64,000 bases of DNA, from NCBI RefSeq assembly GCF_900200035.1, contig NZ_FZTC01000045.1, positions 1-64,000 of the forward strand, given 5' to 3'. Both the position numbers and the translations under genes were made by a program. Positions 10,597 to 19,498 of the stretch are shown piece by piece. Numbering within the stretch: the stretch's first letter is position 1; the number at the start of each line of letters is the position of its first letter. Below the pieces are notes generated by a model that saw nothing but the letters and a program-made list of their open reading frames with translations, ran no database searches and had not been told where the DNA came from. The stretch is from Klebsiella grimontii (GTDB lineage Bacteria; Pseudomonadota; Gammaproteobacteria; Enterobacterales; Enterobacteriaceae).

Positions 10597-12009
10597 ATGA
10601 AAAAAATCATTGCAGTTACCGGTTGCCCTACGGGTATTGCGCATACTTTTATGGCTGAAGAGGCCTTAAAAACCGCAGCAAAGAAATTAAATCTTGAAAT
10701 TAAAGTCGAAACCAACGGCGCCTCAGGTGTTGAAAATGCGATTACGCCCGCGGATTTAAAAGATATTTATGGTGTTATTATTGCCGCTGATAAAGACGTT
10801 AACGCCGAGCGATTTAATGGTCTGCCGGTCATTGAAGTTCCGGTTAAAGAAGCCATTCACCATCCGGCCGACTTAATTAATAAAGTTATCAGCGGCCAGG
10901 CGGCGCGTCGTCAGGGTATTTCTGCCTCCGACGATTCAACGGAGAAATACGAGCGGGAGTCTTTCGGGCGCCAGGTATATAAGCACCTGATGAGCGGCGT
11001 CTCTAACATGCTGCCGTTTGTTGTCGCCGGAGGGATTTTGATTGCCATCTCCTTCCTGTGGGGCATCTACTCCGCCGATCCAAACTCGCCGCAATATAAC
11101 GTTATCGCCGCCACGCTAATGAAAGTGGGTCAACAGGCCTTCTCAATCATGGTGCCGATTTTCACCGCTTATATTGCCTGGTCTATTTCCGGGCGTCCCG
11201 GTATGGTCGCGGGCTTTGTCGGTGGGCTATTAGCCAACGCAACCGGCGCAGGCTTTCTCGGCGGGATTATCGCCGGTTTCGCCGCCGGTTATTTTATGCT
11301 GCTGATCCGCAATATGCTCAACGGCCTGCCGCGCCAGTATGAAGGGCTGAAATCGATCTTCATTATGCCGCTCGTTGGCGTACTGGTGATTGGCGTGATG
11401 ATGGTGCTGCTGGGTCAACCCGTCGCCGCTATCAACAACGCGATGATGAACTGGCTGAGCTCATTGCAGGAAGCAAACCCAATTCTGCTGGGTATTGTGG
11501 TAGGCGCGATGTGCTCCTTCGACTTTGGCGGCCCGGTGAATAAAGCCGCCTACGTCACCGGTACGCTGCTGCTTGGCCAGGGTAACTACTTCTTTATGGC
11601 CGGGGTTTCCGCCGCCTGCATCACGCCGCCGCTGGTTATCGCGCTGGCGACTACCTTCTTCCCGAAAGGCTTCAGTGAAGAAGAGCGCGCCGCCGGAATG
11701 GTTAACTATATCCTCGGCTGTACCCATATTACTGAAGGCGCTATTCCGTTCGCCGCGAAAGATCCTTTACGCGTCATCCCTATGATGATGATCGCCTCTT
11801 CCATCTCTGCGGTTCTCAGCTATAGCCTGCAAATCCAGGTTCCTGCTCCGCACGGCGGCTTCCTGATCCTGCCGCTGGTAAGCAAACCGCTGATGTGGGT
11901 ACTGTGTATTCTCGCCGGTTCCGCCTGCGGCGCGGTCATGCTGGGATGCTGGAGGCTATGGCAAAAACGGAACCAGGAAGCGACAACGCTTGCCGGTGCC
12001 ATTAAATAA
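10597..12009 (+). CDS. tagT: Fructose-type PTS permease EIIBC (tagatose, TagT)
   Basis: Membrane permease of the phosphotransferase system, 470 residues. The N-terminal EIIB domain (about residues 1-100) carries the phosphocysteine motif VTGCPTGIAHTFM (Cys9). A short linker leads to a fructose-family EIIC domain with about ten membrane segments (about residues 120-455), including the family's FDFGGPVNKAAY and ITEGAIPFAAKD motifs. There is a single EIIB domain, unlike FruA with its extra B' domain. Its EIIA partner is the next gene. Surrounding genes point to tagatose imported as the 1-phosphate; fructose cannot be excluded. Confidence 0.85.
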   Translation: MKKIIAVTGCPTGIAHTFMAEEALKTAAKKLNLEIKVETNGASGVENAITPADLKDIYGVIIAADKDVNAERFNGLPVIEVPVKEAIHHPADLINKVISGQAARRQGISASDDSTEKYERESFGRQVYKHLMSGVSNMLPFVVAGGILIAISFLWGIYSADPNSPQYNVIAATLMKVGQQAFSIMVPIFTAYIAWSISGRPGMVAGFVGGLLANATGAGFLGGIIAGFAAGYFMLLIRNMLNGLPRQYEGLKSIFIMPLVGVLVIGVMMVLLGQPVAAINNAMMNWLSSLQEANPILLGIVVGAMCSFDFGGPVNKAAYVTGTLLLGQGNYFFMAGVSAACITPPLVIALATTFFPKGFSEEERAAGMVNYILGCTHITEGAIPFAAKDPLRVIPMMMIASSISAVLSYSLQIQVPAPHGGFLILPLVSKPLMWVLCILAGSACGAVMLGCWRLWQKRNQEATTLAGAIK

Positions 12010-12019
12010 GGAGCTATTT

Positions 12020-12835
12020 ATGCAACTGAGTTGCGCAGATATCCATTTCGATCGCGAGATTAAAACGAAAGATGAAGCGCTGCAACGCGTCGTTGGCAGA
12101 TTAACCGAAGCCGGGCATACCACGGCCGCTTATCTGAACGGTATGCGCGATCGCGAAGGGCAAATCAGCACGTACCTTGGCAACGGTATCGCCATTCCTC
12201 ACGGCACGCCGCAGAGTCGCGATGCGGTACTGAAAACCGGAGTGAAAGTGCTGGCCTGCCCGCAGGGGGTAGATTGGGGAGAGCAACAAAGGGCTTATCT
12301 GATTGTGGGTATCGCCGCACAGGATAGCGAACACCTCGATATTCTACGCCAGCTTACCCATGCCATGAGCGACGAGCGCGTGCCTGAAGCGCTCTCGCGC
12401 GCCGAGAGTCCGCAGGCGGTGCTGGAGATTCTGGCCGGAAATATCTTTCCTGCCGAAGGGGAAGATATGGAACCGCCTCCGGTGTTCGATGAAGAGGCGA
12501 CGTTTACCCTCCGCAATCCCCACGGACTGCACGCGCGGCCAAGCGCGGTCCTGGTGAAAGCGGTGAAGCAGTGGCGATCGCAAATTCGGGTGGAAAATCT
12601 CGACACCCGTTCCGCTATTGTTGACGCCAAAAATCTGATGCGGGTCGTTTCTCTCGGCGCAAAGCAGGGGCATCGGCTGCATTTTATGGCCAGCGGGGAA
12701 GATGCCCATCAGGCGCTGGAGGCTATCGGTACGGCCTTTAATGCCGGATTAGGCGAAATTGCCGCACAGCCGCAGCGGGTCGTTCAGCCAGCAGAAAAGC
12801 CTAAACGGAGCTGGCTTTCACGAATATTTAGTTAA
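12020..12835 (+). CDS. tagH: PTS EIIA-HPr fusion protein (TagH)
   Basis: A 271-residue phosphoryl-transfer protein. The N-terminal mannitol/fructose-type EIIA domain (about residues 1-140) has the active-site His in [10 protein letters not shown]. The C-terminal HPr domain (about residues 160-250) has the active-site His in [11 protein letters not shown]. It resembles FPr (FruB) without a long central domain and should pass phosphate from Enzyme I to the preceding EIIBC. The start at 12020 follows AAGGAG, 11 nt after tagT; the frame is open upstream inside tagT but lacks the family N-terminus. It ends this transcription unit at a strong terminator. Confidence 0.87.
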   Translation: MQLSCADIHFDREIKTKDEALQRVVGRLTEAGHTTAAYLNGMRDREGQISTYLGNGIAIPHGTPQSRDAVLKTGVKVLACPQGVDWGEQQRAYLIVGIAAQDSEHLDILRQLTHAMSDERVPEALSRAESPQAVLEILAGNIFPAEGEDMEPPPVFDEEATFTLRNPHGLHARPSAVLVKAVKQWRSQIRVENLDTRSAIVDAKNLMRVVSLGAKQGHRLHFMASGEDAHQALEAIGTAFNAGLGEIAAQPQRVVQPAEKPKRSWLSRIFS

Positions 12836-12848
12836 ATTTCAATAAATT

Positions 12849-12884
12849 AAAAACGCTCTGCCGTTATCGCCAGAGCGTTTTTTT
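12849..12884 (+). terminator. Rho-independent terminator after tagH
   Basis: Perfect 11-bp stem AAAACGCTCTG / CAGAGCGTTTT with a 10-base loop, continuing into a run of seven T. It separates the gatY-tag operon from gatZABCD. Confidence 0.9.
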
Positions 12885-13011
12885 ATCTTTAATTTTCGAA
12901 ACATTACGTTTTATCTTTCTTTTTTTCGAGATTGATCACAAATCAAAACAAAGGAGTTTGCGAGCAAAACAAAACATAACGAATATATTCGAAAGAAAAC
13001 GGAGGATTGAA
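12885..13011 (+). promoter_or_regulatory. gatZ upstream control region
   Basis: An AT-rich gap after the terminator that should hold the gatZABCD promoter. It contains TTTTCGAAA at 12893-12901 and a related TTCGAAAG at about 12989, and a TTGATCACA segment at 12932-12940. The same TTGATCACA occurs in the CRP-like site upstream of gatY. TTTCGAAAA recurs upstream of gatR at 17582. These are candidate GatR or CRP elements; no -10/-35 pair is clear. Confidence 0.45.
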
Positions 13012-14283
13012 ATGAAAGATATTATTTCCCGCCACAAAGCTGGCGAACACATCGGCATCTGCTCAGTTTGTTCCGCGCATCCGCTGGTTATCGAAGCCGC
13101 GCTACGTTTCGATCTGCATACCAACAACAAGGTTCTTATCGAAGCAACCTCTAATCAGGTTAACCAGTTTGGCGGCTACACCGGAATGCAGCCTGCGGAC
13201 TTTCGTGATTTCGTGAATAAAATTGCCCGCGAAGTCGGTTTCCCGTCAGAGCGTATTATTCTCGGCGGCGACCATCTCGGGCCGAACTGCTGGCAGGGCG
13301 AACCCGCCGCCGAAGCGATGGAGAAATCGGTCGATCTGATTAAAGCCTATGTCGCCGCGGGCTTCAACAAAATCCATCTCGATGCCTCCATGTCCTGCGC
13401 TGACGATCCGGTACCGCTGGACCCGGCCATCGTCGCCGAACGTGCCGCTCGCCTGTGCCAGGCCGCGGAAGAGACGGCAACCGACGAACAGAAACGCCAT
13501 CTGACCTATGTCATCGGCACCGAGGTTCCGGTTCCCGGCGGCGAAGCCAGCACCATCGGCAGCGTCCACGTGACCCGCGCCCAGGATGCGGCGGCAACGC
13601 TGGAAACCCATGAAGCCGCCTTCCACAAACTGGGTCTTAACGCAGCGCTGGAGCGCGTCATTGCTATCGTGGTGCAGCCCGGCGTTGAGTTCGACCATAC
13701 GCAAATTATTCATTACCAGCCGGAGGCCGCCAAAGCGCTCTCCGCGTGGATCGAAGGCACGCCGATGGTCTACGAAGCGCACTCAACTGATTACCAGTCT
13801 CGTCAGGCCTACCGGGCACTGGTGCGCGACCATTACGCCATCCTGAAAGTGGGCCCGGCGCTGACCTTCGCGCTGCGTGAAGCCATTTTTGCCCTCGCGC
13901 AAATGGAAAATGAGCTGGTCGCTCCGGAGTCCCGCAGCCGCGTAATGGAAGTGATTGATGAAGTGATGCTTAACGAGCCGGGCTACTGGAAAAAGTACTA
14001 CCGCCCGACCTGGAGCCAGGCAATGGTGGATATTCACTTCAGCCTGTCCGACCGCATTCGCTACTACTGGCCGCATCCACGTATTCGCCAGAGCGTGGAA
14101 AAGTTAATTGCAAACCTGACCGAAACTAAGCTACCGCTGGGCCTTATCAGCCAGTATATGCCCGTGCAGTTTGAACGACTGTCGTTAAACGAACTTGCCG
14201 CCGTGCCGCACGACCTCATCCTCGACAAGATTCAGGATGTGCTGCGAGCTTACCGTTACGGCTGTTCATCTGAAATCGCCTGA
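13012..14283 (+). CDS. gatZ: Tagatose-bisphosphate aldolase subunit GatZ
   Basis: Non-catalytic partner needed for full activity and stability of the GatY aldolase; it belongs to the GatZ/KbaZ family. The 423-residue protein starts [20 protein letters not shown] and has the family segments [28 protein letters not shown] and [12 protein letters not shown]. The start at 13012 follows GGAGGA; the frame runs open 54 nt further upstream without a good ribosome-binding site. It is first in gatZABCD. GatY sits in the preceding operon, so the two aldolase subunits are made from separate transcripts here. Confidence 0.94.
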   Translation: MKDIISRHKAGEHIGICSVCSAHPLVIEAALRFDLHTNNKVLIEATSNQVNQFGGYTGMQPADFRDFVNKIAREVGFPSERIILGGDHLGPNCWQGEPAAEAMEKSVDLIKAYVAAGFNKIHLDASMSCADDPVPLDPAIVAERAARLCQAAEETATDEQKRHLTYVIGTEVPVPGGEASTIGSVHVTRAQDAAATLETHEAAFHKLGLNAALERVIAIVVQPGVEFDHTQIIHYQPEAAKALSAWIEGTPMVYEAHSTDYQSRQAYRALVRDHYAILKVGPALTFALREAIFALAQMENELVAPESRSRVMEVIDEVMLNEPGYWKKYYRPTWSQAMVDIHFSLSDRIRYYWPHPRIRQSVEKLIANLTETKLPLGLISQYMPVQFERLSLNELAAVPHDLILDKIQDVLRAYRYGCSSEIA

Positions 14284-14296
14284 GTAAAGAGGATTT

Positions 14297-14764
14297 ATGA
14301 GTCAATTGTTTGTTCGTACCGGCATTCATTTTAGCTCCAGCCAGCAGGCGTTGGAGCATATTGGCGAAGAGATGCTGGCGCGCGGCGTCGTGCACGATAG
14401 CTACCCACTGGCGCTGCTCGAACGAGAAGCAACTTTCCCAACCGGCATTGCGCTGGAGCAGCACGCGGTCGCTATTCCCCACTGCGAGGCAGTACATGCA
14501 AAGTCTCCGGCTATCTATCTGATTCGCCCGGACAATCCGGTCCCTTTTCAACGCGCTGACGACGACGGAGAAATCGACGTTTCGTTAATCATCGCGCTGA
14601 TTGTAGAAAATCCGACCGCACAGCTGCAGCTGCTGCGCCGGTTATTTAGTGAGCTACAGAATCCGACCACGCTTGAAGCATTATTGGCTGCCTCGCAAGA
14701 GCAGCTGCCCGAGCTGTTTCGGCACTCTATCCTTGAGTCAGAACCCAGCGTTCAGGCTTTATAA
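14297..14764 (+). CDS. gatA: Galactitol PTS EIIA component GatA
   Basis: Cytoplasmic phosphocarrier of the galactitol PTS, 155 residues, of the mannitol/fructose EIIA fold. It has the active-site His in HAVAIPHCEAVHA (about residue 62) after FPTGIALE. It receives phosphate from HPr and passes it to GatB. It lies 13 nt after gatZ and 26 nt before gatB, the usual order, and is full length. Confidence 0.93.
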   Translation: MSQLFVRTGIHFSSSQQALEHIGEEMLARGVVHDSYPLALLEREATFPTGIALEQHAVAIPHCEAVHAKSPAIYLIRPDNPVPFQRADDDGEIDVSLIIALIVENPTAQLQLLRRLFSELQNPTTLEALLAASQEQLPELFRHSILESEPSVQAL

Positions 14765-14790
14765 CAGACTGATAATAAAAGGGGTACCCT

Positions 14791-15075
14791 ATGAAACGTA
14801 AAGTAATTGTCGCCTGTGGAGGCGCTGTCGCCACCTCGACCATGGCCGCAGAAGAGATCAAAGATCTGTGCACGGACCATAGCATTGAACTGGACCTGGT
14901 GCAGTGTCGGGTGAATGAAATCGAAACCTATATGGACGGCGCGCACCTCATCTGCACCACCGCCCGGGTCGACAGAACCTTTGGCGATATTCCAGTGGTT
15001 CACGGTATGCCTTTCATATCCGGCGTAGGTATTGAAGAGCTGCAGCAAAAAATCCTGAACATCCTGACGGAGTAA
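14791..15075 (+). CDS. gatB: Galactitol PTS EIIB component GatB
   Basis: A small cytoplasmic EIIB protein of 94 residues. The phosphocysteine is in [13 protein letters not shown] (Cys9), the P-loop-like motif typical of galactitol/lactose-type EIIB domains. It takes phosphate from GatA and phosphorylates galactitol during transport through GatC. It has an AAGGGG ribosome-binding site and lies five nt ahead of gatC. Confidence 0.94.
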   Translation: MKRKVIVACGGAVATSTMAAEEIKDLCTDHSIELDLVQCRVNEIETYMDGAHLICTTARVDRTFGDIPVVHGMPFISGVGIEELQQKILNILTE

Positions 15076-15080
15076 CGCTC

Positions 15081-16454
15081 ATGTTTAGCGAAATCATGCG
15101 TTATATCCTCGATCTTGGTCCAACGGTGATGCTGCCGATCGTGATCATCATCTTCTCCAAAATACTGGGGATGAAGCTCGGGGACTGTTTTAAATCAGGC
15201 CTTCATATCGGGATTGGTTTCGTCGGTATCGGCCTGGTCATCGGCCTGATGCTCGACTCTATCGGCCCGGCGGCGAAAGCGATGGCGGAGCATTTCCAGA
15301 TTAACCTGCACGTGATTGATATTGGTTGGCCAGGGTCGTCGCCGATGACCTGGGCATCGCAAATCGCACTGGTGGCGATTCCTATCGCTATCGCAGTCAA
15401 CATCTTCATGCTGGTGACCCGGATGACTCGCGTTGTGAACGTCGATATCTGGAACATTTGGCATATGACCTTTACCGGTGCAATGCTGCATATCGCCACC
15501 GGCTCTTACTGGATCGGTATTCTCGGCGTGGTGGTACATGCGGCTTTCGTCTACAAGCTCGGCGACTGGTTTGCGAAGGATACCCGCGACTTTTTCGGCC
15601 TTGAGGGTATCGCTATTCCGCACGGTAGCTCGGCGTATCTAGGGCCAATAGCCGTGCTGGTCGATACGATTATTGAGAAAATCCCCGGCCTGAACCGCAT
15701 TCACTTCAGCGCTGACGATATCCAGAAGCGCTTCGGCCCGTTCGGCGAGCCGGTCACCGTTGGTTTCGTGATGGGTCTGGTCATCGGCGCGCTGGCGGGC
15801 TACGACCTGAAGGGTATCCTCCAGCTGGCGGTGAAAACCGCCGCCGTAATGCTGCTGATGCCGCGCGTTATCAAACCTATCATGGACGGCCTGAACCCGA
15901 TTGCCAAACAGGCGCGTAAACGCCTTCAGGCAAAATTCGGCGGCCAGGATTTCCTGATTGGCCTCGATCCTGCGCTGCTGCTTGGCCATACCTCGGTCGT
16001 GTCCGCCAGTCTGATCTTTATTCCGCTCAGTATTCTGATCGCGGTCTTGGTGCCAGGCAACCAGGTCCTGCCGTTCGGCGACCTCGCAACCATTGGATTC
16101 TTCGTCGCCATGGCGGTTGCAGTGCACCAGGGGAACCTGTTCCGTACGCTAATTTCCGGGATCATCCTGATGGGGATCACGCTATGGATTGCGACGCAAA
16201 CCATCGGCCTGCATACCCAACTGGCGGCTAACGCTGGCGCTCTGAAGGCGGGAGGCCTTGTGGCCTCCATGGACCAGGGTGGTTCGCCGATTACCTGGCT
16301 ACTCATTCAGCTCTTCACCTGGCAAAACGTGGTGGGTTTTGCGGTTATCGGTGTCATCTATGTTGCCGGCGTGCTGCTGACGTGGCGCCGGGCTCGCAAC
16401 TTTGCCGCCGCAGAGAAAGCGGCCACCGCGCAACAAAGCCCAAGCATTTCTTAA
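15081..16454 (+). CDS. gatC: Galactitol PTS EIIC permease GatC
   Basis: Inner-membrane channel of the galactitol PTS, 457 residues, with about 10-12 hydrophobic segments. Recognisable EIIC-Gat segments are LGMKLGDCFKSGLHIGIGF near the N-terminus, VDIGWPGSSPMTWA-like (about residue 75) and IAIPHGSSAYLGP (about residue 178). With GatA and GatB it delivers galactitol 1-phosphate. A GC-rich hairpin without a T tract follows (about 16461-16480) and may stabilise or process the mRNA before gatD. Confidence 0.94.
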   Translation: MFSEIMRYILDLGPTVMLPIVIIIFSKILGMKLGDCFKSGLHIGIGFVGIGLVIGLMLDSIGPAAKAMAEHFQINLHVIDIGWPGSSPMTWASQIALVAIPIAIAVNIFMLVTRMTRVVNVDIWNIWHMTFTGAMLHIATGSYWIGILGVVVHAAFVYKLGDWFAKDTRDFFGLEGIAIPHGSSAYLGPIAVLVDTIIEKIPGLNRIHFSADDIQKRFGPFGEPVTVGFVMGLVIGALAGYDLKGILQLAVKTAAVMLLMPRVIKPIMDGLNPIAKQARKRLQAKFGGQDFLIGLDPALLLGHTSVVSASLIFIPLSILIAVLVPGNQVLPFGDLATIGFFVAMAVAVHQGNLFRTLISGIILMGITLWIATQTIGLHTQLAANAGALKAGGLVASMDQGGSPITWLLIQLFTWQNVVGFAVIGVIYVAGVLLTWRRARNFAAAEKAATAQQSPSIS

Positions 16455-16500
16455 CCTCAAGGGGGAGCATCCGCTCCCCCGGACATTTCTGGAGAATTAT

Positions 16501-17544
16501 ATGCAATCAGTGGTAATCCATGCTGAGGGGACAGTGCGTGTTGAAGAACGCCCGATACCGACTCTGCAAACGGAAAACGATGTCCTGGTCAAAGTCGTCA
16601 GCTCCGGATTGTGCGGTTCTGATATTCCGCGCATCTTCGCCAAAGGCGCACACTACTACCCCATCACCCTGGGTCATGAGTTCAGCGGTTACGTTGAATC
16701 TTACGGCTCCGCGGTGACCGATCTGCAGCCTGGCGACGCAGTGGCCTGCGTGCCTCTGCTTCCCTGCTTTAACTGCCCGCAGTGCCAGCGTGAATATTTC
16801 TCTCTTTGCAAGCAGTACCAGTTTGTCGGTTCGCGTAGCGAAGGCGGCAATGCGGAGTATGTGGTGGTTAAGCGCGCCAATCTGTTCCGTCTGCCGGATC
16901 GGATGCCGATTGATGACGGCGCGTTTATTGAACCGATGACCGTCGGCCTGCACGCCTTCCATCTGGCTCAGGGCTGCGAAGGAAAAAACGTCATTATTAT
17001 TGGCGCAGGCACGATTGGTCTGCTGGCGCTGCAGTGCGCCCGCGAACTGGGCGCCAAAAGCATTACGGCAATCGATATCAATCCGCAGAGGCTGGCGCTG
17101 GCAAAAACGCTCGGCGCAACGTACGTCTTTAACAGTAAAGAGATCAGCAGCAAAGAGATTCAAACGGCGCTGGAAGAGATTCAGTTCGACCAATTGGTGC
17201 TGGAAACCGCCGGTACGCCGCAAACCGTGGCGCTGGGTATTGAGGTCGCCGGACCGCGAGCGCAGCTGGCGCTGGTGGGCACGCTGCACCACGATTTGAC
17301 GCTGCTCTCCGCCACCTTTGGCCAGATTCTGCGTAAAGAGCTGACTATCGTCGGCAGTTGGATGAACTACTCAGGTCCGTGGCCGGGAGAAGAGTGGCAA
17401 ACGGCGGTTCGCCTGCTGACGGAAAAACGCATTCAGCTTGCTCCGCTTATCGCCCATATCGGCAATGCAGAAAGCTTTGCCCGCGAAGTTCAGGCGCTGA
17501 ACGGCGCGCCGATGCAGGGGAAAATTCTGCTAAAACTTTCCTGA
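16501..17544 (+). CDS. gatD: Galactitol-1-phosphate 5-dehydrogenase GatD
   Basis: Zinc-dependent medium-chain dehydrogenase that oxidises galactitol 1-phosphate to D-tagatose 6-phosphate with NAD+. The 347-residue protein has the catalytic zinc site in SGLCGSDIPR and GHEFSGYV (about residues 38 and 59), the structural zinc cysteines in CFNCPQCQREYFSLC (about residues 89-103), and the Rossmann GAGTIG motif (about residue 168). The start at 16501 follows CTGGAGAA; the frame is open upstream into gatC's end. A 6-phosphate kinase step is then needed before GatYZ; none is encoded beside it, so the housekeeping PfkA or a local kinase may serve. Confidence 0.94.
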   Translation: MQSVVIHAEGTVRVEERPIPTLQTENDVLVKVVSSGLCGSDIPRIFAKGAHYYPITLGHEFSGYVESYGSAVTDLQPGDAVACVPLLPCFNCPQCQREYFSLCKQYQFVGSRSEGGNAEYVVVKRANLFRLPDRMPIDDGAFIEPMTVGLHAFHLAQGCEGKNVIIIGAGTIGLLALQCARELGAKSITAIDINPQRLALAKTLGATYVFNSKEISSKEIQTALEEIQFDQLVLETAGTPQTVALGIEVAGPRAQLALVGTLHHDLTLLSATFGQILRKELTIVGSWMNYSGPWPGEEWQTAVRLLTEKRIQLAPLIAHIGNAESFAREVQALNGAPMQGKILLKLS

Positions 17545-17592
17545 TCGACTGAGCCAGCAATCAGAGCTGGCTCACATAACCTTTCGAAAATT

Positions 17593-17654
17593 ATCGTTCA
17601 ACTTTCATTACCCTTCGATTACACTAAGATCAGTTAATTATCAGGCAAATTAAT
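17593..17654 (+). promoter_or_regulatory. gatR upstream region with shared AACTTTCATT element
   Basis: AACTTTCATT at 17600-17609 is identical to the core of both 17-nt repeats upstream of gatY (8508-8517 and 8658-8667), in the same orientation. TTTCGAAAA just upstream is shared with the gatZ region. This suggests one regulator acts on gatY, gatR and perhaps gatZ. Confidence 0.5.
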
Positions 17655-18428
17655 ATGAACTCATTTGAGCGAAGGAACAAAATCGTCGAAATGGTTAATG
17701 CGCAGGGTAGCGTATTGGTACTGGACCTTTCGAATCTCTTTGGCATCTCCGAAGTGACTATTCGGGCCGATCTCCGTTTGCTGGAGGAAAAGGGGTTACT
17801 CACCCGCTTTCATGGCGGCGCCGCAAGGCCTGGCAGTAATTTGACCGAAGGAGATAATCTGGAAGTGGTACTTGAAGACCGTTATCAGCTGGCCAGCGAT
17901 CCGAAAAAGCGGATCGCTCAGGCGGCGGTAGCGATGATTAGCGAAGGCATGACGGTGATCCTGGATAGCGGCAGCACTACTCTGCTGATTGCCGAGGCGC
18001 TGGTACGTATGACCAATATTACGGTAATTACCAACAGTCTGCCCGCGGCGTTTACGCTATCAGAAAACAAAGATATCACGCTGGTCGTGTGCGGTGGCAC
18101 CGTGCGCCATAAAACGCACTCGATGCACGGCACCATCGCTGAACGCTCGCTTCAGGGTATCAGTGCCGATTTGATGTTCGTCGGCGCGGACGGTATCGAC
18201 ACCACCAACGGCATCACGACCTTCAACGAAGGCTACTCCATCAGCGGCGTCATGGCCGCCGCGGCGCATAAGGTGGTAGCAGTGCTGGATGCCAGCAAAT
18301 TTAATCGTCGCGGGTTCAACCAGGTTCTGCCGATGGAGAAAATAAACTGCGTCATTACCGACAGCGGAATAAACGATGAGTATCGGAAGGCATTAAAAAG
18401 TACCCGGATTGAGTTACACATCGTATAG
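17655..18428 (+). CDS. gatR: Galactitol operon repressor GatR (DeoR family)
   Basis: A 257-residue DeoR-type repressor. The N-terminal helix-turn-helix (about residues 5-58) has LDLSNLFGISEVTIRADLR. The sensor domain has ILDSGSTTLLIAEAL (about residue 105) and the FVGADGID motif (about residue 180), both typical of sugar-phosphate-sensing family members. The position after gatD is that of GatR. A stem-loop GGCAGATG / CATCTGCC at 18436-18457 follows the gene but lacks a T tract. Confidence 0.9.
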   Translation: MNSFERRNKIVEMVNAQGSVLVLDLSNLFGISEVTIRADLRLLEEKGLLTRFHGGAARPGSNLTEGDNLEVVLEDRYQLASDPKKRIAQAAVAMISEGMTVILDSGSTTLLIAEALVRMTNITVITNSLPAAFTLSENKDITLVVCGGTVRHKTHSMHGTIAERSLQGISADLMFVGADGIDTTNGITTFNEGYSISGVMAAAAHKVVAVLDASKFNRRGFNQVLPMEKINCVITDSGINDEYRKALKSTRIELHIV

Positions 18429-18492
18429 AAAATAAGGCAGATGCGGTGACATCTGCCCTATTGACCATCACGTTTTGTACGCTGATAACCCG

Positions 18493-19494
18493 CTAAAGAA
18501 TGCGCCAGGCTCCCCTTTTTTTTGCGCCGGTCCGCTGTAATCTTCCCTTTTGCTGCAGCGTCTTCAGATACCGCTCAACGGTTCTGGCAGAAACATCCAT
18601 TTCCTGAGCCATGTCTTTCGCGGTACGCGTGGGTTCTTTGGACAAAAGCTTGAGGATCCGTTCCTCAACGGCAGCCAGCATTTCCACTTTTTCTTCCGAC
18701 ATTTTTTCCGACATTTCTTCCGACAGAGAAGCGGTTTGTCCCATGCCATCTTTCAACGCGATAACCATATTTTCCAGCATAAATTCAATAAACGGCGTGC
18801 TGTCACTCTGGCTATCACACATCCCTAAAACCTGGTAATAGCGCTCCTGCTGATAATGCATCAACGTTTCAACTGGTAGCCAGGCAAGCTCCGCGCGCCA
18901 CTGGCTAAGAATTAAGGTTTGCCACAGGCGTCCCATTCGGCCATTACCATCGGCAAATGGATGGATAAACTCAAATTCGTAGTGGAAGACAGCTCCAGCG
19001 ATAAGCGGATGAATGTCAGTGACTTTCAGCCATAGCAGCAACTCGTTTATCAAACGCTCGACCTGAGAGGCGGGGGGAGCCATATGAACCAGTCGGGTAT
19101 CCCGGTAGATCCCTACATCTCCGTCACGCAGCTGGCCAGGGTTATCAACCAGCCCTATCATCAGCGTCCGGTGGGCGGTCAAAAGATCGGTTAACCGGTG
19201 GCTTTTCCATGCAGGCATTTTTTCATATGCCAGAATAGCGTTTCTCACTTCCTGAATATCTTTTGCTGGCGCAAGAACACGTTTACCCTCCACTAGCGCA
19301 GTGACCTGATCGGTACTCAGGCTGTTATGCTCTATCGCCAGCGACGCCTGAATCGTACGAATACGATTCTCTTTTCGCAGAAGGGGGGAGGCTCGTCCCG
19401 TTTGAGCCGACCAGTGCCCTAACAGCTCACCAATCTCAACAACCAGATTGAGAATGGCAGGAGTAATGCTAAACGGCGGCTGGTAATGACTCAT
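18493..19494 (-). CDS. Fic-domain protein with C-terminal winged helix
   Basis: A 333-residue Fic family protein; family members usually transfer AMP from ATP to target proteins. The catalytic motif HPFADGNGRMGR (residues 178-189) is complete. Upstream, SLAIEH (residues 51-56) matches the class II inhibitory motif S/T-x-x-x-E-G/N except for His at the last position. The C-terminus (about residues 275-333) is a winged helix with DVSARTVERYLKTLQQKG. An acidic/Lys-rich linker (residues 247-260) comes from a 12-bp tandem repeat. The start at 19494 is four bases beyond the rsmI stop, so it is probably co-transcribed with rsmI. Target unknown; the gene is not at this place in E. coli K-12. Confidence 0.9.
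   Translation of the reverse strand: MSHYQPPFSITPAILNLVVEIGELLGHWSAQTGRASPLLRKENRIRTIQASLAIEHNSLSTDQVTALVEGKRVLAPAKDIQEVRNAILAYEKMPAWKSHRLTDLLTAHRTLMIGLVDNPGQLRDGDVGIYRDTRLVHMAPPASQVERLINELLLWLKVTDIHPLIAGAVFHYEFEFIHPFADGNGRMGRLWQTLILSQWRAELAWLPVETLMHYQQERYYQVLGMCDSQSDSTPFIEFMLENMVIALKDGMGQTASLSEEMSEKMSEEKVEMLAAVEERILKLLSKEPTRTAKDMAQEMDVSARTVERYLKTLQQKGRLQRTGAKKRGAWRIL
18694..18729 (-). repeat. 12-bp tandem repeat in the fic gene
   Basis: Three near-identical 12-bp units with the core TTCCGACA on the plus strand encode four-residue units SEEM/SEKM/SEEK. They link the Fic domain to the winged helix. The unit keeps frame, so slippage would change only linker length. Confidence 0.75.
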
Positions 19495-19498
19495 GAGG

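Noticed and set aside
15195-15623. Minus-strand frames inside gatC, gatD and gatZ
   Set aside because: Shadows in genes with strong GC codon bias; the sense frames have clear family matches.
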